A stretch of 64,000 nucleotides of DNA from Hyphomicrobiaceae bacterium (GTDB lineage: Bacteria; Pseudomonadota; Alphaproteobacteria; Rhizobiales; Hyphomicrobiaceae): NCBI GenBank assembly GCA_022844275.1, contig JALHMB010000010.1, positions 48,957 through 112,956 on the forward strand, read 5' to 3'. The position numbers and the translations under genes were made by a program. This document shows positions 29,672 to 37,942 of the stretch, piece by piece. The notes beneath the pieces were generated by a model, which was not told the origin of the DNA, did no database searches, and saw only the letters and a program-made list of their open reading frames with translations. Numbering within the stretch: position 1 is the stretch's first letter; each line of letters starts with the position of its first letter.

Positions 29672-30448
29672 ATGGCTGTGCGCAAGGCGGACGGAAGTGC
29701 AGGCGATGCCGACTACGGCACGATCGGCCGAGATTATGCGAGCTTCCGCCAGCCCGAGCCCGCAATCGCCGCGCTGATTTCCAGAGCGCTCGGTGATGCG
29801 CGATCGGTCTTGAATGTCGGCGCCGGCGCGGGCTCTTACGAACCTGTCGATCGTGAGGTCACACCGGTCGAGCCCTCGGCATCCATGCGCGCACAGCGCC
29901 CCGCTCATCTCGCGAACGCGATCGACGCGGTCGCCGAGAGCCTGCCCTTTCCGGACGGCCATTTCGATGCGGCGATGACGACGTTCTCCGTGCACCAGTG
30001 GTCCAGCCTGGATGATGGCCTTCGCGAGATGCGACGCGTCACGCACGGTCCGGTGCTCGTACTTTCCTGCGATCCCGATCTCGTGCAGCGCTTTTGGCTC
30101 AACGGCTACGCACCGGGCGTGCTCGCGGCCGAGGCGCGGCGCTATCCGGCGCTCGATCACATGCGCGCGGTTCTCGGCGGCAACAGCGAGATCGTGACGG
30201 TGCCCATTCCGCTCATGTGCCGTGATGGATTCAACGAAGCTTATTACGGCCGGCCCGAGCGGCTGCTCGATCCGGCCGCGCGTCTTGCCTGCTCGGCGTG
30301 GAGCTTTGTGAGTGCGCAGACGGCTGCGGAATATGTCGCGCATCTGGAGCGCGATCTCGCCTCAGGCGCATGGGATCGCAAACATGGCGATCTGCGAAGC
30401 GCGCCCGAATACGACGGCTCGCTTCGTCTCGTCGTTGCGCGGCCGTAA
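29672..30448 (+). CDS. Class I SAM-dependent methyltransferase
   Basis: 258 residues from ATG 29672. SAM motif I is VLNVGAGAGSYEP, the acidic strand-2 region is VTPVEPSASMRAQRP, and motif III-like AVAESLPFPDGHFDAAMTTF then SVHQW matches UbiE/BioC-type small-molecule methyltransferases. Substrate unknown. An in-frame GTG at 29624 overlaps the nuoE stop; using it would add 16 residues and place the nuoE terminator inside the coding region, where translating ribosomes could disrupt the hairpin. With the ATG start, only 13 bases separate terminator and start, leaving almost no room for a promoter. Confidence 0.85.
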   Translation: MAVRKADGSAGDADYGTIGRDYASFRQPEPAIAALISRALGDARSVLNVGAGAGSYEPVDREVTPVEPSASMRAQRPAHLANAIDAVAESLPFPDGHFDAAMTTFSVHQWSSLDDGLREMRRVTHGPVLVLSCDPDLVQRFWLNGYAPGVLAAEARRYPALDHMRAVLGGNSEIVTVPIPLMCRDGFNEAYYGRPERLLDPAARLACSAWSFVSAQTAAEYVAHLERDLASGAWDRKHGDLRSAPEYDGSLRLVVARP

Positions 30449-30471
30449 AGCAAAGGCCGCTCTGCACTTCC

Positions 30472-30586
30472 CCTTCTCCCCGTTCTTACGGGGAGAAGGT
30501 CGGGATGAGGGGCGGCCAATTCTGAGACGTCGGCGTATGCCGCCGCCCCTCACCCTAGCCCTCTCCCCGCAAGTGCGGGGAGAGGG
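30472..30586. repeat. Intergenic triple-palindrome repeat, copy 1 (RIME-like)
   Basis: Three inverted repeats in a row: CCTTCTCCCC/GGGGAGAAGG (30472-30481 with 30490-30499), TGAGGGGCGGC/GCCGCCCCTCA (30506-30516 with 30542-30552), and CCCTCTCCCCGC/GCGGGGAGAGGG (30559-30570 with 30575-30586). A second copy with the same architecture lies at 37778-37892. It resembles the intergenic mosaic elements (RIME) known in rhizobia. It lies between the ends of convergent genes. Confidence 0.85.
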
Positions 30587-30617
30587 GATAAGGGGCGCAG
30601 CCCGCGGCAAGCAAGAA

Positions 30618-31589
30618 TCAAGGCAGCAAAATAATCGAGCCCGTGGTCTTGCGGCCTTCGAGATCCTTGTGCGCCTGGGCGGCGTCCTTCAGCGCATACT
30701 TGTGATTGACGTTGATCTTCACGGCGCCCGAACCGACCACGTCGAAAAGATCCTTCGCCGTGGCGACGAGATCCGCGCGCGTCGCGGTGTACGTGTTGAG
30801 CGTCGGCCGCGTCATGTAGAGCGAGCCTTTGGCCGCGAGAATGCCGGCGTTGAAGGCGTCGATCGGACCCGAGGCATTGCCGAAGGTCACGAATAGACCG
30901 AGCGGCTTGATGCAGTCGAGCGAAGCCGGGAACGTGTCCTTGCCGATCGAATCGTAGACGACATCGCATTTTTTGCCGCCCGTGATCTGGTTCACGCGCT
31001 CGACGAAGTTCTCGGTCTTGTAGTTGATCACGTGGGCAGCGCCGGCCGCCTTGGCGAGGGCGCACTTCTCTTCCGAGCTTGCTGTACCGATGAGCGTCGC
31101 GCCGAGGTGCTTTGCCCACTGGCACGCGATGAGGCCGATGCCACCTGCGGCCGCGTGCATGAGCAACGTCGTCTCGGGGCCGATTTTGTAAGTCCGACGC
31201 AGCAAGTACTGCACGGTCATGCCCTGCAGCATCATCGCTGCGCCAGTCTCGTAGGAAATCGATTCCGGCAGCTTGACGAGTTTGTCGGCAGGTGCGATGC
31301 GCTCGCTGGCGTAGGCGCCGATTGCGCCGGCATAGGCAACACGATCGCCGACTTTGAAATCCGTGACGCCGTCGCCGACCGCGGTGACTTCGCCAGCGCC
31401 CTCATTTCCCGGCGAGAAGGGGAGCGTCTGCGGATAGAGGCCGGTACGCTGGTAGACGTCGATGAAGTTCACGCCGATCGCGTGCTGCTTGAGTTTGACT
31501 TGGCCGGCGCCTGGCGCGCCAACTTCGATGGCCTCATACTTGAGGGCCTCGGGGCCGCCGTGCTGATGTACTCGGATGGCGTGCGCCAT
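30618..31589 (-). CDS. qor: NADPH:quinone oxidoreductase (zeta-crystallin type, MDR family)
   Basis: 323-residue medium-chain dehydrogenase/reductase without zinc ligands. Signature residues: RTGLYPQTLPFSPGNEGAGE, the Rossmann loop HAAAGGIGLIACQWAKHLGA, and GTASSEEKCALAKAAGAAHV with YKTENF. It reduces quinones with NADPH in a one-electron reaction in E. coli QorA, which it resembles over its full length. The divergent intergenic region in front of it contains a long palindrome (31642-31686) that may be an operator. Confidence 0.93.
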   Translation of the reverse strand: MAHAIRVHQHGGPEALKYEAIEVGAPGAGQVKLKQHAIGVNFIDVYQRTGLYPQTLPFSPGNEGAGEVTAVGDGVTDFKVGDRVAYAGAIGAYASERIAPADKLVKLPESISYETGAAMMLQGMTVQYLLRRTYKIGPETTLLMHAAAGGIGLIACQWAKHLGATLIGTASSEEKCALAKAAGAAHVINYKTENFVERVNQITGGKKCDVVYDSIGKDTFPASLDCIKPLGLFVTFGNASGPIDAFNAGILAAKGSLYMTRPTLNTYTATRADLVATAKDLFDVVGSGAVKINVNHKYALKDAAQAHKDLEGRKTTGSIILLP

Positions 31590-31641
31590 GAGGTGCGTTC
31601 TCCTTGGATCTGATGGTGGGCACTGGGCTTGATAGCTGCCT

Positions 31642-31686
31642 AATTCAGTGACTTAGCCCGGAACCCGTTACTCCGGTTACTGAATT
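31642..31686. promoter_or_regulatory. Nested inverted repeat between qor and a lipoprotein gene
   Basis: AATTCAGTGAC (31642-31652) faces GTTACTGAATT (31676-31686), complementary at 10 of 11 positions, and encloses CCGGA/TCCGG. Position in the divergent promoter region, 53 bases from the qor start, suggests an operator. No regulator gene is adjacent. Confidence 0.4.
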
Positions 31687-31773
31687 ATGTTATTTCGGCG
31701 GCCATTGGTGATCAGATGGCCGCATTTCTAAGGCTTCTATGCCCGCGCTGCATTGCTTACAAGAGGACCTTCC

Positions 31774-32238
31774 ATGACAGTCGGTCGCCTGCCCGGGCGT
31801 TTATTGGTAACCGCCTCGGTGGCGGCGCTTGCGAGCGCCCTTGCCTCCTGCTCCGGACTCAATCTCGAAACCGCGGCGACCGAGCCGCCGCGGGCTGATT
31901 GCGTCGACGACAGCCCACCGTGCGTCCAAGCGCGAGGCGCGGCACTCAAGCAGATGCTGGCCGATCCTAAGCGGACGTGGGTGCGCGAGCCGGCTAACGC
32001 ACATGCCTATGCTGCGGGCGTACGGCTCTTTGCGTTCAGAAGCCGCAAGCGCGAGCTTTCCTGCGATGAGCTGTTGCACGGCAAGCGCGAAGCCGACGCG
32101 GCGCCTGCATCCCTCAGCGGCCCGCATTCGGGGGGGTTGTCGCCGGCGCAGAAGTCGCGCGGCACCATGCTCGCGGCGGAAGTCTCGAAAGAGCTCGGTG
32201 CCGAGATGCGACGGCGAGGTTGCCGCACCAGTGCTTGA
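31774..32238 (+). CDS. Small predicted lipoprotein
   Basis: 154 residues. The N-terminus has basic residues, a hydrophobic core (LLVTASVAALASALA) and a lipobox LASC (Cys about 26). The mature part has an acidic Cys pair (ADCVDDSPPC), a basic central segment (RSRKRELSCDELLHGKREAD) and two more Cys near the end (RRRGCRTSA has one). ATG 31774 is preceded by AAGAGG; a TTG at 31753 is open in frame. No known family. Divergent from qor. Confidence 0.7.
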   Translation: MTVGRLPGRLLVTASVAALASALASCSGLNLETAATEPPRADCVDDSPPCVQARGAALKQMLADPKRTWVREPANAHAYAAGVRLFAFRSRKRELSCDELLHGKREADAAPASLSGPHSGGLSPAQKSRGTMLAAEVSKELGAEMRRRGCRTSA

Positions 32239-32294
32239 CACAGATGACCGCGACAGGCGGCTGCCGGCCGCGGTCACGCTTCTCCGCGAAGTCC

Positions 32295-32591
32295 TCAGTT
32301 ATGCTTTTTCATGTAAATGCGCGCGCTCTGCCGGTTGAGCGCCGCGTGAAGCTGCGCGCGCTCCCACGGCGTGACGACGCCGTCGGATTTGAAAAAGCGC
32401 TCCAGGCGGCGGACGTGCGCCTGGCCGCGAACCAGCCTGGATGCCTCGCGAAACGTGAGTTCGCCATTCTGAACGCCCTTGTAGATGCGAACAGCTTGTC
32501 GATGCTCGCGTTTATCGACCCAGGGCGTGCCGGCAAATGCAGGTGCGGATGCGAACACCAACGCAAGTCCGGCTAACATGACCTTCATCAT
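32295..32591 (-). CDS. Small secreted protein with EF-hand-like acidic loop
   Basis: 98 residues. Signal peptide MMKVMLAGLALVFASAPAFA is followed by a basic helical domain. The pattern RIYKGVQNGELTFREASRL ... FKSDGVVTPWERAQL ... NRQSARIYMKKHN is one I recognise from small periplasmic proteins common in Proteobacteria; the D-x-x-x-T-x-x-E segment looks like a partial calcium-binding loop. Function is unknown. The convergent lipoprotein gene ends 56 bases away. Confidence 0.8.
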   Translation of the reverse strand: MMKVMLAGLALVFASAPAFAGTPWVDKREHRQAVRIYKGVQNGELTFREASRLVRGQAHVRRLERFFKSDGVVTPWERAQLHAALNRQSARIYMKKHN

Positions 32592-32845
32592 TGAACGTCT
32601 CCTTCATTGTGAGCCACCGATACGCCATCAGCGAAATGCTGAGTGGCGCGGTGGGTAGCGGATTGGTCGCGGCACGGAGCTTTGTGGTTCTAGTCGCGAT
32701 GCCGTTCAGGCGTTCACATCGAGGCTATCGAAGCTGTCGGCTCGTTCAGCATTGCGGATGTCTTGAGCTTGACCCGGCGAGCCTGTACACGCTCGCGTGC
32801 TTCTTCAGGCACGTGCCCTGAGGGCCGCAGTCATCTGGAGGATGA

Positions 32846-33391
32846 ATGGGACTGGAAGCTTATGCGGATGCGATCATCGCGTTCGTGAAGGAGCACAAGG
32901 CGTGGGCCGGGCCGGTCGTGTTCGCGCTGGCGTTTGGCGAGTCCCTGGCATTCATCTCCCTCGTCCTGCCGTTCTGGGCCATTCTGGTGACCATCGGCAC
33001 GCTCATCGGCGCCAGTGGCGGTCTGGACTTCTGGTTCATCATGACCATGGCCGCGGTCGGCGCCGCGCTCGGAGACTGGTTCTCCTACTGGCTCGGCCAG
33101 CACTACCACGAGCAGATCGCCCGCATGTGGCCGCTCCGGAACTACCCGGACCTGCTTCCCAAGGGCCATGCCTTCTTCGAAAAGTGGGGTGCCTGGGCGA
33201 TCGTTCTGGGACGCTTCTCAGGTCCACTCCGAGCGTCAGTGCCTCTCGTCGCCGGGATTGTCGAGATGCCGCGCCCGACATTTCAGCTGGCGAACTGGAG
33301 TTCGGCCTTCCTCTGGGCTTTCGTCCTACTCATGTTCGGCGACGTTGTGGGCCAGGCGCTGAATATGCTGCGGCCGGCAGCCGGCGGCTGA
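32846..33391 (+). CDS. DedA/SNARE-associated family membrane protein
   Basis: 181-residue polytopic membrane protein of the DedA family, some of whose members act as undecaprenyl-phosphate or phospholipid flippases and support envelope homeostasis. Family marks: FGESLAFISLVLPFWAILV, AALGDWFSYWLGQHY, and the conserved Arg/Gly block WAIVLGRFSGPLRASVPLVA then GIVEM. GGAGG lies 5-9 bases before the ATG. Length is slightly short (usual 190-220). Confidence 0.9.
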   Translation: MGLEAYADAIIAFVKEHKAWAGPVVFALAFGESLAFISLVLPFWAILVTIGTLIGASGGLDFWFIMTMAAVGAALGDWFSYWLGQHYHEQIARMWPLRNYPDLLPKGHAFFEKWGAWAIVLGRFSGPLRASVPLVAGIVEMPRPTFQLANWSSAFLWAFVLLMFGDVVGQALNMLRPAAGG

Positions 33392-33410
33392 CCTTCCGGA
33401 CTGGCTATGG

Positions 33411-34112
33411 CTAGGCGTACGCCACCCATCCCCTGAAGCTCAGGCCCGCATAGAATAGACTCACACCGGAGAACCCCGCTTCGCGGAGCGTGGCTTCGTC
33501 TTCCTCCGGCGAAAGGATGGCGAGTTTGCTCGCGATCGCTTGCTTGGCGCTCTCGACGTTCGCGGGAGCAATTCCCGCGAACGCGACGTGGCGGCCGATC
33601 CACATGGTCCGCTCGGGTTCCGTTTGCGGGAAGCTGATATGAGCAACGGTAAACGGCGCCCCCGGCGTCAGACGTCGATAAATCTGGCGAAGGGTCTCAA
33701 GGCGTCGGTCGCGTGAAACAAAATGGAGTGTCAGAAGACAGGTGGCGCCGTCGAACGGCCCTTCCGGGGCGTCGTCTATGTAACCATGATGCAGCCGCAC
33801 GCGCGCTGCATGCGGCCTCACGGTCTGTTCCGCTGCCCTGAGCATCTCGGCTGACGGGTCGACGCCGTCGAAGGTCCAATCCGCGTGGTCGTCTGCAAGT
33901 GCCTTGAGTTCAAGACCGCCGCCGGCCCCGAGCACCAGTACACGCCCGTTCGTTCGGACACGCTCCGCCAGGAGCAATGACGTCATGCGGTGAAGGCCGG
34001 CTAGGCCGGGAACCTGTCGGGGCGGGCCCTCAGCGTAAGAGCGCGCGTGGGCGGCATCGAAAGCGGCGGCATCCTTGCCAGGCAGGTCAGGCAATTGGTC
34101 ATTTCCATTCAT
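33411..34112 (-). CDS. Class I SAM-dependent methyltransferase (CmoA-like)
   Basis: 233 residues. SAM motif I is VLVLGAGGGLELKAL, motif II FDGVDPSAEMLRAAEQ, followed by LHHGYIDDAPEGPFDGATCL and LHFV. The arrangement resembles CmoA-type (carboxy-SAM) and other small-molecule methyltransferases, but CmoB is absent and substrate is unknown. It is transcribed divergently from argG; its start codon overlaps the -10 of the proposed argG leader promoter. Confidence 0.88.
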   Translation of the reverse strand: MNGNDQLPDLPGKDAAAFDAAHARSYAEGPPRQVPGLAGLHRMTSLLLAERVRTNGRVLVLGAGGGLELKALADDHADWTFDGVDPSAEMLRAAEQTVRPHAARVRLHHGYIDDAPEGPFDGATCLLTLHFVSRDRRLETLRQIYRRLTPGAPFTVAHISFPQTEPERTMWIGRHVAFAGIAPANVESAKQAIASKLAILSPEEDEATLREAGFSGVSLFYAGLSFRGWVAYA

Positions 34113-34123
34113 CTAGTTGTTAT
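34095..34123 (+). promoter_or_regulatory. Candidate promoter for the argG leader transcript
   Basis: TTGGTC (34095-34100), 17-base spacer, TGTTAT (34118-34123). Transcription would start near 34130, about 13 bases before the leader ATG at 34143. A competing promoter-like pair, TTGCGG (34182-34187) and TATAGT (34204-34209) with a 16-base spacer, lies inside the leader frame and would bypass it. Confidence 0.4.
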
Positions 34124-34142
34124 GGTTGGAAACCGCATACGG

Positions 34143-34208
34143 ATGTCAAGTTTCAGTGTAATCGGGTACTTCCGCAGGCACTTGCGGGAGCGGCCGTGCT
34201 CCCTATAG
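34143..34208 (+). CDS. Candidate arginine-rich leader peptide upstream of argG, 21 aa
   Basis: ATG at 34143 to TAG at 34206. The peptide begins MSSF and contains FRRHLRERP, with four Arg, including codons CGC AGG in tandem. It overlaps mutually exclusive hairpins: CCGCA/TGCGG (34172-34176 with 34183-34187), GGGAGC/GCTCCC (34186-34191 with 34198-34203), GGCACT/AGTGCC (34177-34182 with 34207-34212) and GGCGCA/TGCGCC (34213-34218 with 34229-34234). No U tract follows, so any control would be translational or through another mechanism. The RR-LR-RP pattern recurs in the argC leader (39032-39106). No strong ribosome-binding site is visible. Confidence 0.45.
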   Translation: MSSFSVIGYFRRHLRERPCSL

Positions 34209-34251
34209 TGCCGGCGCAAAAGCCCGTCTGCGCCCGAAAGGTCGAGCTGTC

Positions 34252-35490
34252 ATGTCATCTGCGCCGAAGTCCGTGAAGAAGGTCGTGCTTGCCTATTCGG
34301 GCGGCCTCGATACGTCGATCATCCTGAAGTGGCTGCAGGAGGAGTACGGCTGCGAGGTCGTGACCTTCACAGCCGATCTCGGTCAGGGCGAGGAACTCGG
34401 TCCGGCGCGCGAGAAAGCGCTCATGCTCGGCATCAAGCCTGAGAACATCTTCATCGAGGATCTGCGCGAGGAGTTCGTCCGCGATTTCGTGTTCCCGATG
34501 TTCCGTGCGAACGCCGTCTACGAGGGCGTGTACCTGCTCGGCACGTCGATCGCGCGGCCGCTGATCAGCAAGGCGCAGATCGATATCGCGCGTAAGACCG
34601 GCGCCGATGCCGTCTGTCATGGCGCGACCGGCAAGGGCAATGACCAAGTCCGCTTCGAGCTGAGCTACTACGCCCTCGAGCCTGGCATCAAGATCATCGC
34701 GCCGTGGCGCGAGTGGAAGTTCAAGAGCCGCACGGATCTCCTCGATTTCGCGCGCAGCCATCAGATCCCGATTGCCAAGGACAAGGAAGGCGAGGCGCCA
34801 TTCTCGGTCGACGCGAATCTGCTGCATTCGTCTTCCGAGGGCAAAGTTCTGGAGGATCCCGCGCAGAAGGCGCCGGAGATGGTCTATCAGCGCACGATCT
34901 CGCCGATGGCTGCGCCGGACAAGGTGACGACGATCAAAGTCGGCTTTGCCAAAGGTGATGCGATCTCGCTCAACGGCAAGGCCATGAGCCCGGCGACGCT
35001 GTTGAAGGCGCTCAACGACCTCGGCCGCGACAATGGCATCGGCCGGCTCGATCTCGTCGAGAACCGCTTTGTCGGCATGAAGTCGCGCGGTGTGTACGAG
35101 ACGCCGGGCGGAACCATTCTGCTCGCCGCGCATCGTGCCATGGAGAGCATAACGCTCGATCGCGGCGCCGCGCATCTCAAGGACGATCTTATGCCGCGTT
35201 ATGCGGAGCTGATCTACTACGGCTTCTGGTTCAGCCCGGAGCGCGAGATGCTGCAGGCTCTGATCGACAAGAGCCAGGAGCACGTAGAAGGTGAAGTCAC
35301 GCTAGATCTCTACAAGGGCAATGTGATCGTCACTGGCCGCGAGAGCCCGAAGTCGCTCTATTCCTCGACGCTCGTCACCTTCGAGGATGACCAGGGTGCC
35401 TACGACCAGAAGGATGCTCAAGGGTTCATCAAGCTCAATGCGCTTCGCCTCCGCACGCTCGCGCAGCGCAATCGCGGGCAGAAGACCTGA
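34252..35490 (+). CDS. argG: Argininosuccinate synthase
   Basis: 412-residue cytosolic enzyme joining citrulline and aspartate with ATP, the seventh step of arginine synthesis. The PP-loop is [15 protein letters not shown] at residues 13-27; further marks are [14 protein letters not shown] (citrulline/ATP site) and [20 protein letters not shown] near the end. Length is normal. Arg-rich leader frame lies 44 bases upstream. A VOC-family gene follows 27 bases after the stop, so rdgB and hemW could also be read from this promoter. Confidence 0.98.
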   Translation: MSSAPKSVKKVVLAYSGGLDTSIILKWLQEEYGCEVVTFTADLGQGEELGPAREKALMLGIKPENIFIEDLREEFVRDFVFPMFRANAVYEGVYLLGTSIARPLISKAQIDIARKTGADAVCHGATGKGNDQVRFELSYYALEPGIKIIAPWREWKFKSRTDLLDFARSHQIPIAKDKEGEAPFSVDANLLHSSSEGKVLEDPAQKAPEMVYQRTISPMAAPDKVTTIKVGFAKGDAISLNGKAMSPATLLKALNDLGRDNGIGRLDLVENRFVGMKSRGVYETPGGTILLAAHRAMESITLDRGAAHLKDDLMPRYAELIYYGFWFSPEREMLQALIDKSQEHVEGEVTLDLYKGNVIVTGRESPKSLYSSTLVTFEDDQGAYDQKDAQGFIKLNALRLRTLAQRNRGQKT

Positions 35491-35517
35491 GGAGCTTCAG
35501 CAGTTGGGGGCCGCCCC

Positions 35518-35955
35518 ATGCCTAGCAATGCACAAGAGAAGGCACCGCCGACCGGCATTCTCGAAACCGTCATGTACGCGGTCGACCTCGACGCGACGGA
35601 AGCTTTCTACGCGGATGTGCTGGGAATGGTGCCCTTCTCGAAGCTCCCAGGGCGCCAGCTCTTCTATCGCTGTGGCGATCAGGTGCTGCTGATCTTCAAT
35701 CCGGAGGCGACGGTCGTGCCGCCGCCTGCTAATGCCAAGCTCCCAGTGCCGCCGCATGGCGCAACGGGCGAAGGCCACGTTTGTTTCCGCGCGGGCCGTG
35801 AAGAGATCGATGATTGGAAGAGCCGCCTCGAGTTGGCGGGTATCGCCATCGAAGCGGATTTCGTGTGGCCGAGTGGCGGGCGCTCGATTTATTTCCGTGA
35901 TCCGGCGGGTAACTGCCTAGAGTTCGCCGAGCCGAAGATATGGGGACTTTCATGA
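35518..35955 (+). CDS. VOC-family (glyoxalase/bleomycin-resistance fold) protein
   Basis: 145 residues with two beta-alpha-beta-beta-beta units. The first strand [20 protein letters not shown] and the closing [20 protein letters not shown] are typical of VOC enzymes; potential metal ligands include His in EGHVCFRAG and Glu in NCLEF. Substrate is unknown (lyase, dioxygenase or resistance protein are all possible). Its TGA overlaps the rdgB ATG as ATGA, indicating translational coupling within argG-VOC-rdgB-hemW. Confidence 0.88.
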   Translation: MPSNAQEKAPPTGILETVMYAVDLDATEAFYADVLGMVPFSKLPGRQLFYRCGDQVLLIFNPEATVVPPPANAKLPVPPHGATGEGHVCFRAGREEIDDWKSRLELAGIAIEADFVWPSGGRSIYFRDPAGNCLEFAEPKIWGLS

Positions 35956-36578
35956 CGCGCAAGCTGCAGCCCGGTACGCGGCTCGTCGTCGCCAGTCACA
36001 ACCCCGGCAAGATTCGCGAGATCAACGATCTCATCCGTCCGTTTGGCATCAGCGCCGTATCGGCGGGTGAGCTCGGCATCAGCGAGCCCGAGGAAACCGA
36101 GACGACATTCGCGGGGAACGCACGCCTCAAGGCCTTGCACAGCGCCAAGTCGAGCGGTCTGCCGGCGCTGTCGGACGACTCCGGTCTCGAAGTGGAGGCA
36201 CTCGGTGGCGATCCAGGTGTGTACTCCGCGCGCTGGGCAGGGGCGTCCAAGGATTTCACTTATGCCATGCAGCGCGTCGAGCAGCAGTTGCAGGAGAACT
36301 TTGCGCTCGATCCCGACAGCCGCCGCGCGAATTTCACGGCGGCGCTCTGCCTAGCGTGGCCGGATGGCGAGACGGAAGTCTTCGAGGGCAAGGTCTTCGG
36401 CCATCTCGTTTGGCCGCCGCGCGGGGAGAAGGGCTTCGGTTACGATCCTATGTTCCTGGCCGACGGCGAGACGCTGACTTTCGGCGAGATGGAGTCCGAG
36501 GCCAAGCACACCATGAGCCACCGAGCCCGCGCCTTCGCTCTCTTCGTCGCGGCCTGCCTGGACAAGCGCGATGGCTGA
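35952..36578 (+). CDS. rdgB: XTP/dITP diphosphatase (RdgB/HAM1)
   Basis: 208-residue house-cleaning pyrophosphatase that hydrolyses dITP, XTP and ITP to monophosphates. Nucleotide-binding [10 protein letters not shown] is at the N-terminus, the metal-binding acidic block is [20 protein letters not shown] then SARWAG, and the end shows GFGYDPMFL and MSHRARAF, all standard. ATG 35952 is preferred because it couples to the preceding stop; ATG 35940 is possible. The 3' end overlaps hemW by 8 bases. Confidence 0.96.
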   Translation: MTRKLQPGTRLVVASHNPGKIREINDLIRPFGISAVSAGELGISEPEETETTFAGNARLKALHSAKSSGLPALSDDSGLEVEALGGDPGVYSARWAGASKDFTYAMQRVEQQLQENFALDPDSRRANFTAALCLAWPDGETEVFEGKVFGHLVWPPRGEKGFGYDPMFLADGETLTFGEMESEAKHTMSHRARAFALFVAACLDKRDG

Positions 36579-37752
36579 CACCGCGGACCCTGGTTTCGGC
36601 GTCTATGTCCATTGGCCGTTCTGCGCGTCCAAGTGTCCATACTGCGACTTCAACAGCCACGTGCGCATGGCTGGCGTCGACGAGCCGCGTTTTGCCGCTG
36701 CATTCGCGTGCGAGATCGCGCACATGGCAGCACTGGCGCCCGGCCGCACGGTCACGAGCATCTTTCTAGGTGGTGGCACGCCATCGCTCATGAAGCCCGA
36801 GACGGTCGGCGGCGTACTCGATGCAATAGGCGCCGCATGGCCTGTCGCACGCGATGCCGAGATCACACTCGAAGCCAATCCGTCGAGCGTCGAAGCCGAG
36901 CGTTTCGCTGGCTATCGCGCAGCTGGCGTCAATCGTGTCTCGCTCGGTGTGCAGGCGCTGAGTGATGGCGATCTCAAAGCGCTGGGCCGTCTGCATTCCG
37001 TCGCTGAAGCGCGCCGCGCCATCGACATCGCGGCGCGCACGTTCGATCGCTTCTCCTTCGATCTCATCTATGCGCGTCCTGCGCAGACGCCCGACGCTTG
37101 GCGGGCGGAGCTGAGCGAAGCTCTTGGCATGATGCGCGATCACCTTTCGCTCTATCAGCTCACCATCGAGGAAGGTACGCCCTTCGCCGGCCTGCATCGC
37201 GCCGGCAAGCTCGCGGTTCCCGATCCCGAACTCGCGGATACACTTTACGAGATCACGCAGGAGCTGACCGAAGCAGCCGGCATTCCAGCCTATGAGATCT
37301 CCAACCACGCGCGCGCAGGCGCCGAGAGCCGTCACAATCTGACGTACTGGCGTTATGGCGACTACGCGGGCATCGGCCCCGGCGCGCATGGTCGCCTGAT
37401 AATCGACCGCAAGCGCCACGCGCTTATGACCGAACGCCAGCCCGAGGCGTGGGCCTCGGCCGTCGAGCAGCATGGTCATGGCATCGTCGACGACACGATG
37501 CTCACGCGCTCAGAAGAAGCAGACGAGATGCTGCTGATGGGCTTACGGCTCGCGGAAGGCATCGACCTTCGGCGGCTGGAAGCACTCGGCGGCGTTCGAC
37601 CCTCGCGTGCGGCGATCGAGCGCCTCGAAAAGCTCGCGTTGTTGGAGCGCCGCGCGTCCGATCGCCTCGTCGCGACACGCGCCGGTCGCTTCGTCCTCAA
37701 CGAACTTGTGCTGCAACTGTCTGCGAGCTTTGAGCCAGCAGAAGTGGCCTGA
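36571..37752 (+). CDS. hemW: Radical SAM protein HemW (heme chaperone-type, formerly oxygen-independent CPO-like)
   Basis: 393 residues. The radical SAM cluster motif is [16 protein letters not shown] (C-x3-C-x2-C); SAM-binding GGGTPSLM and LEANPSS follow, and the C-terminal HemW domain is present ([20 protein letters not shown] with [10 protein letters not shown]). True coproporphyrinogen dehydrogenase HemN has an extra N-terminal Cys and length near 455; both are absent, so HemW, a heme-binding protein proposed to insert heme, is the better call. Overlap with rdgB is a widespread alphaproteobacterial arrangement. Followed by repeat copy 2. Confidence 0.94.
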   Translation: MADTADPGFGVYVHWPFCASKCPYCDFNSHVRMAGVDEPRFAAAFACEIAHMAALAPGRTVTSIFLGGGTPSLMKPETVGGVLDAIGAAWPVARDAEITLEANPSSVEAERFAGYRAAGVNRVSLGVQALSDGDLKALGRLHSVAEARRAIDIAARTFDRFSFDLIYARPAQTPDAWRAELSEALGMMRDHLSLYQLTIEEGTPFAGLHRAGKLAVPDPELADTLYEITQELTEAAGIPAYEISNHARAGAESRHNLTYWRYGDYAGIGPGAHGRLIIDRKRHALMTERQPEAWASAVEQHGHGIVDDTMLTRSEEADEMLLMGLRLAEGIDLRRLEALGGVRPSRAAIERLEKLALLERRASDRLVATRAGRFVLNELVLQLSASFEPAEVA

Positions 37753-37777
37753 GACTCGCCGCGAGCGCTTTGCTGTG

Positions 37778-37892
37778 CCTTCTCCCCGTCCTTAACGGGG
37801 AGAAGGTCAGGATGAGGGGCGGCGGCAATTGCAAACGTCGGCGAATGTGCCGCCCCCCAACCTAACCCTCTCCCCGCAAAGAGCGGGGAGAG
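37778..37892. repeat. Intergenic triple-palindrome repeat, copy 2 (RIME-like)
   Basis: CCTTCTCCCC/GGGGAGAAGG (37778-37787 with 37797-37806), then GATGAGGGGCGGCGGC facing GCCGCCCCCC, then CCCTCTCCCCGC/GCGGGGAGAG (37866-37877 with 37883-37892). Same order, orientation and spacing as copy 1 at 30472-30586, with scattered substitutions. It again lies between convergent gene ends (hemW and argC), so it may double as a terminator. Confidence 0.85.
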
Positions 37893-37942
37893 TGGATTCT
37901 GGGGGCGCTCGCGGCGAAAGTCGTGCGCAAATGCGCTGCGAC

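Noticed and set aside
34255..35283. 342-codon minus-strand frame
   Set aside because: Antisense to argG.
35940..35951. Earlier rdgB start
   Set aside because: ATG 35952 overlaps the preceding stop as ATGA and matches the family N-terminus better.
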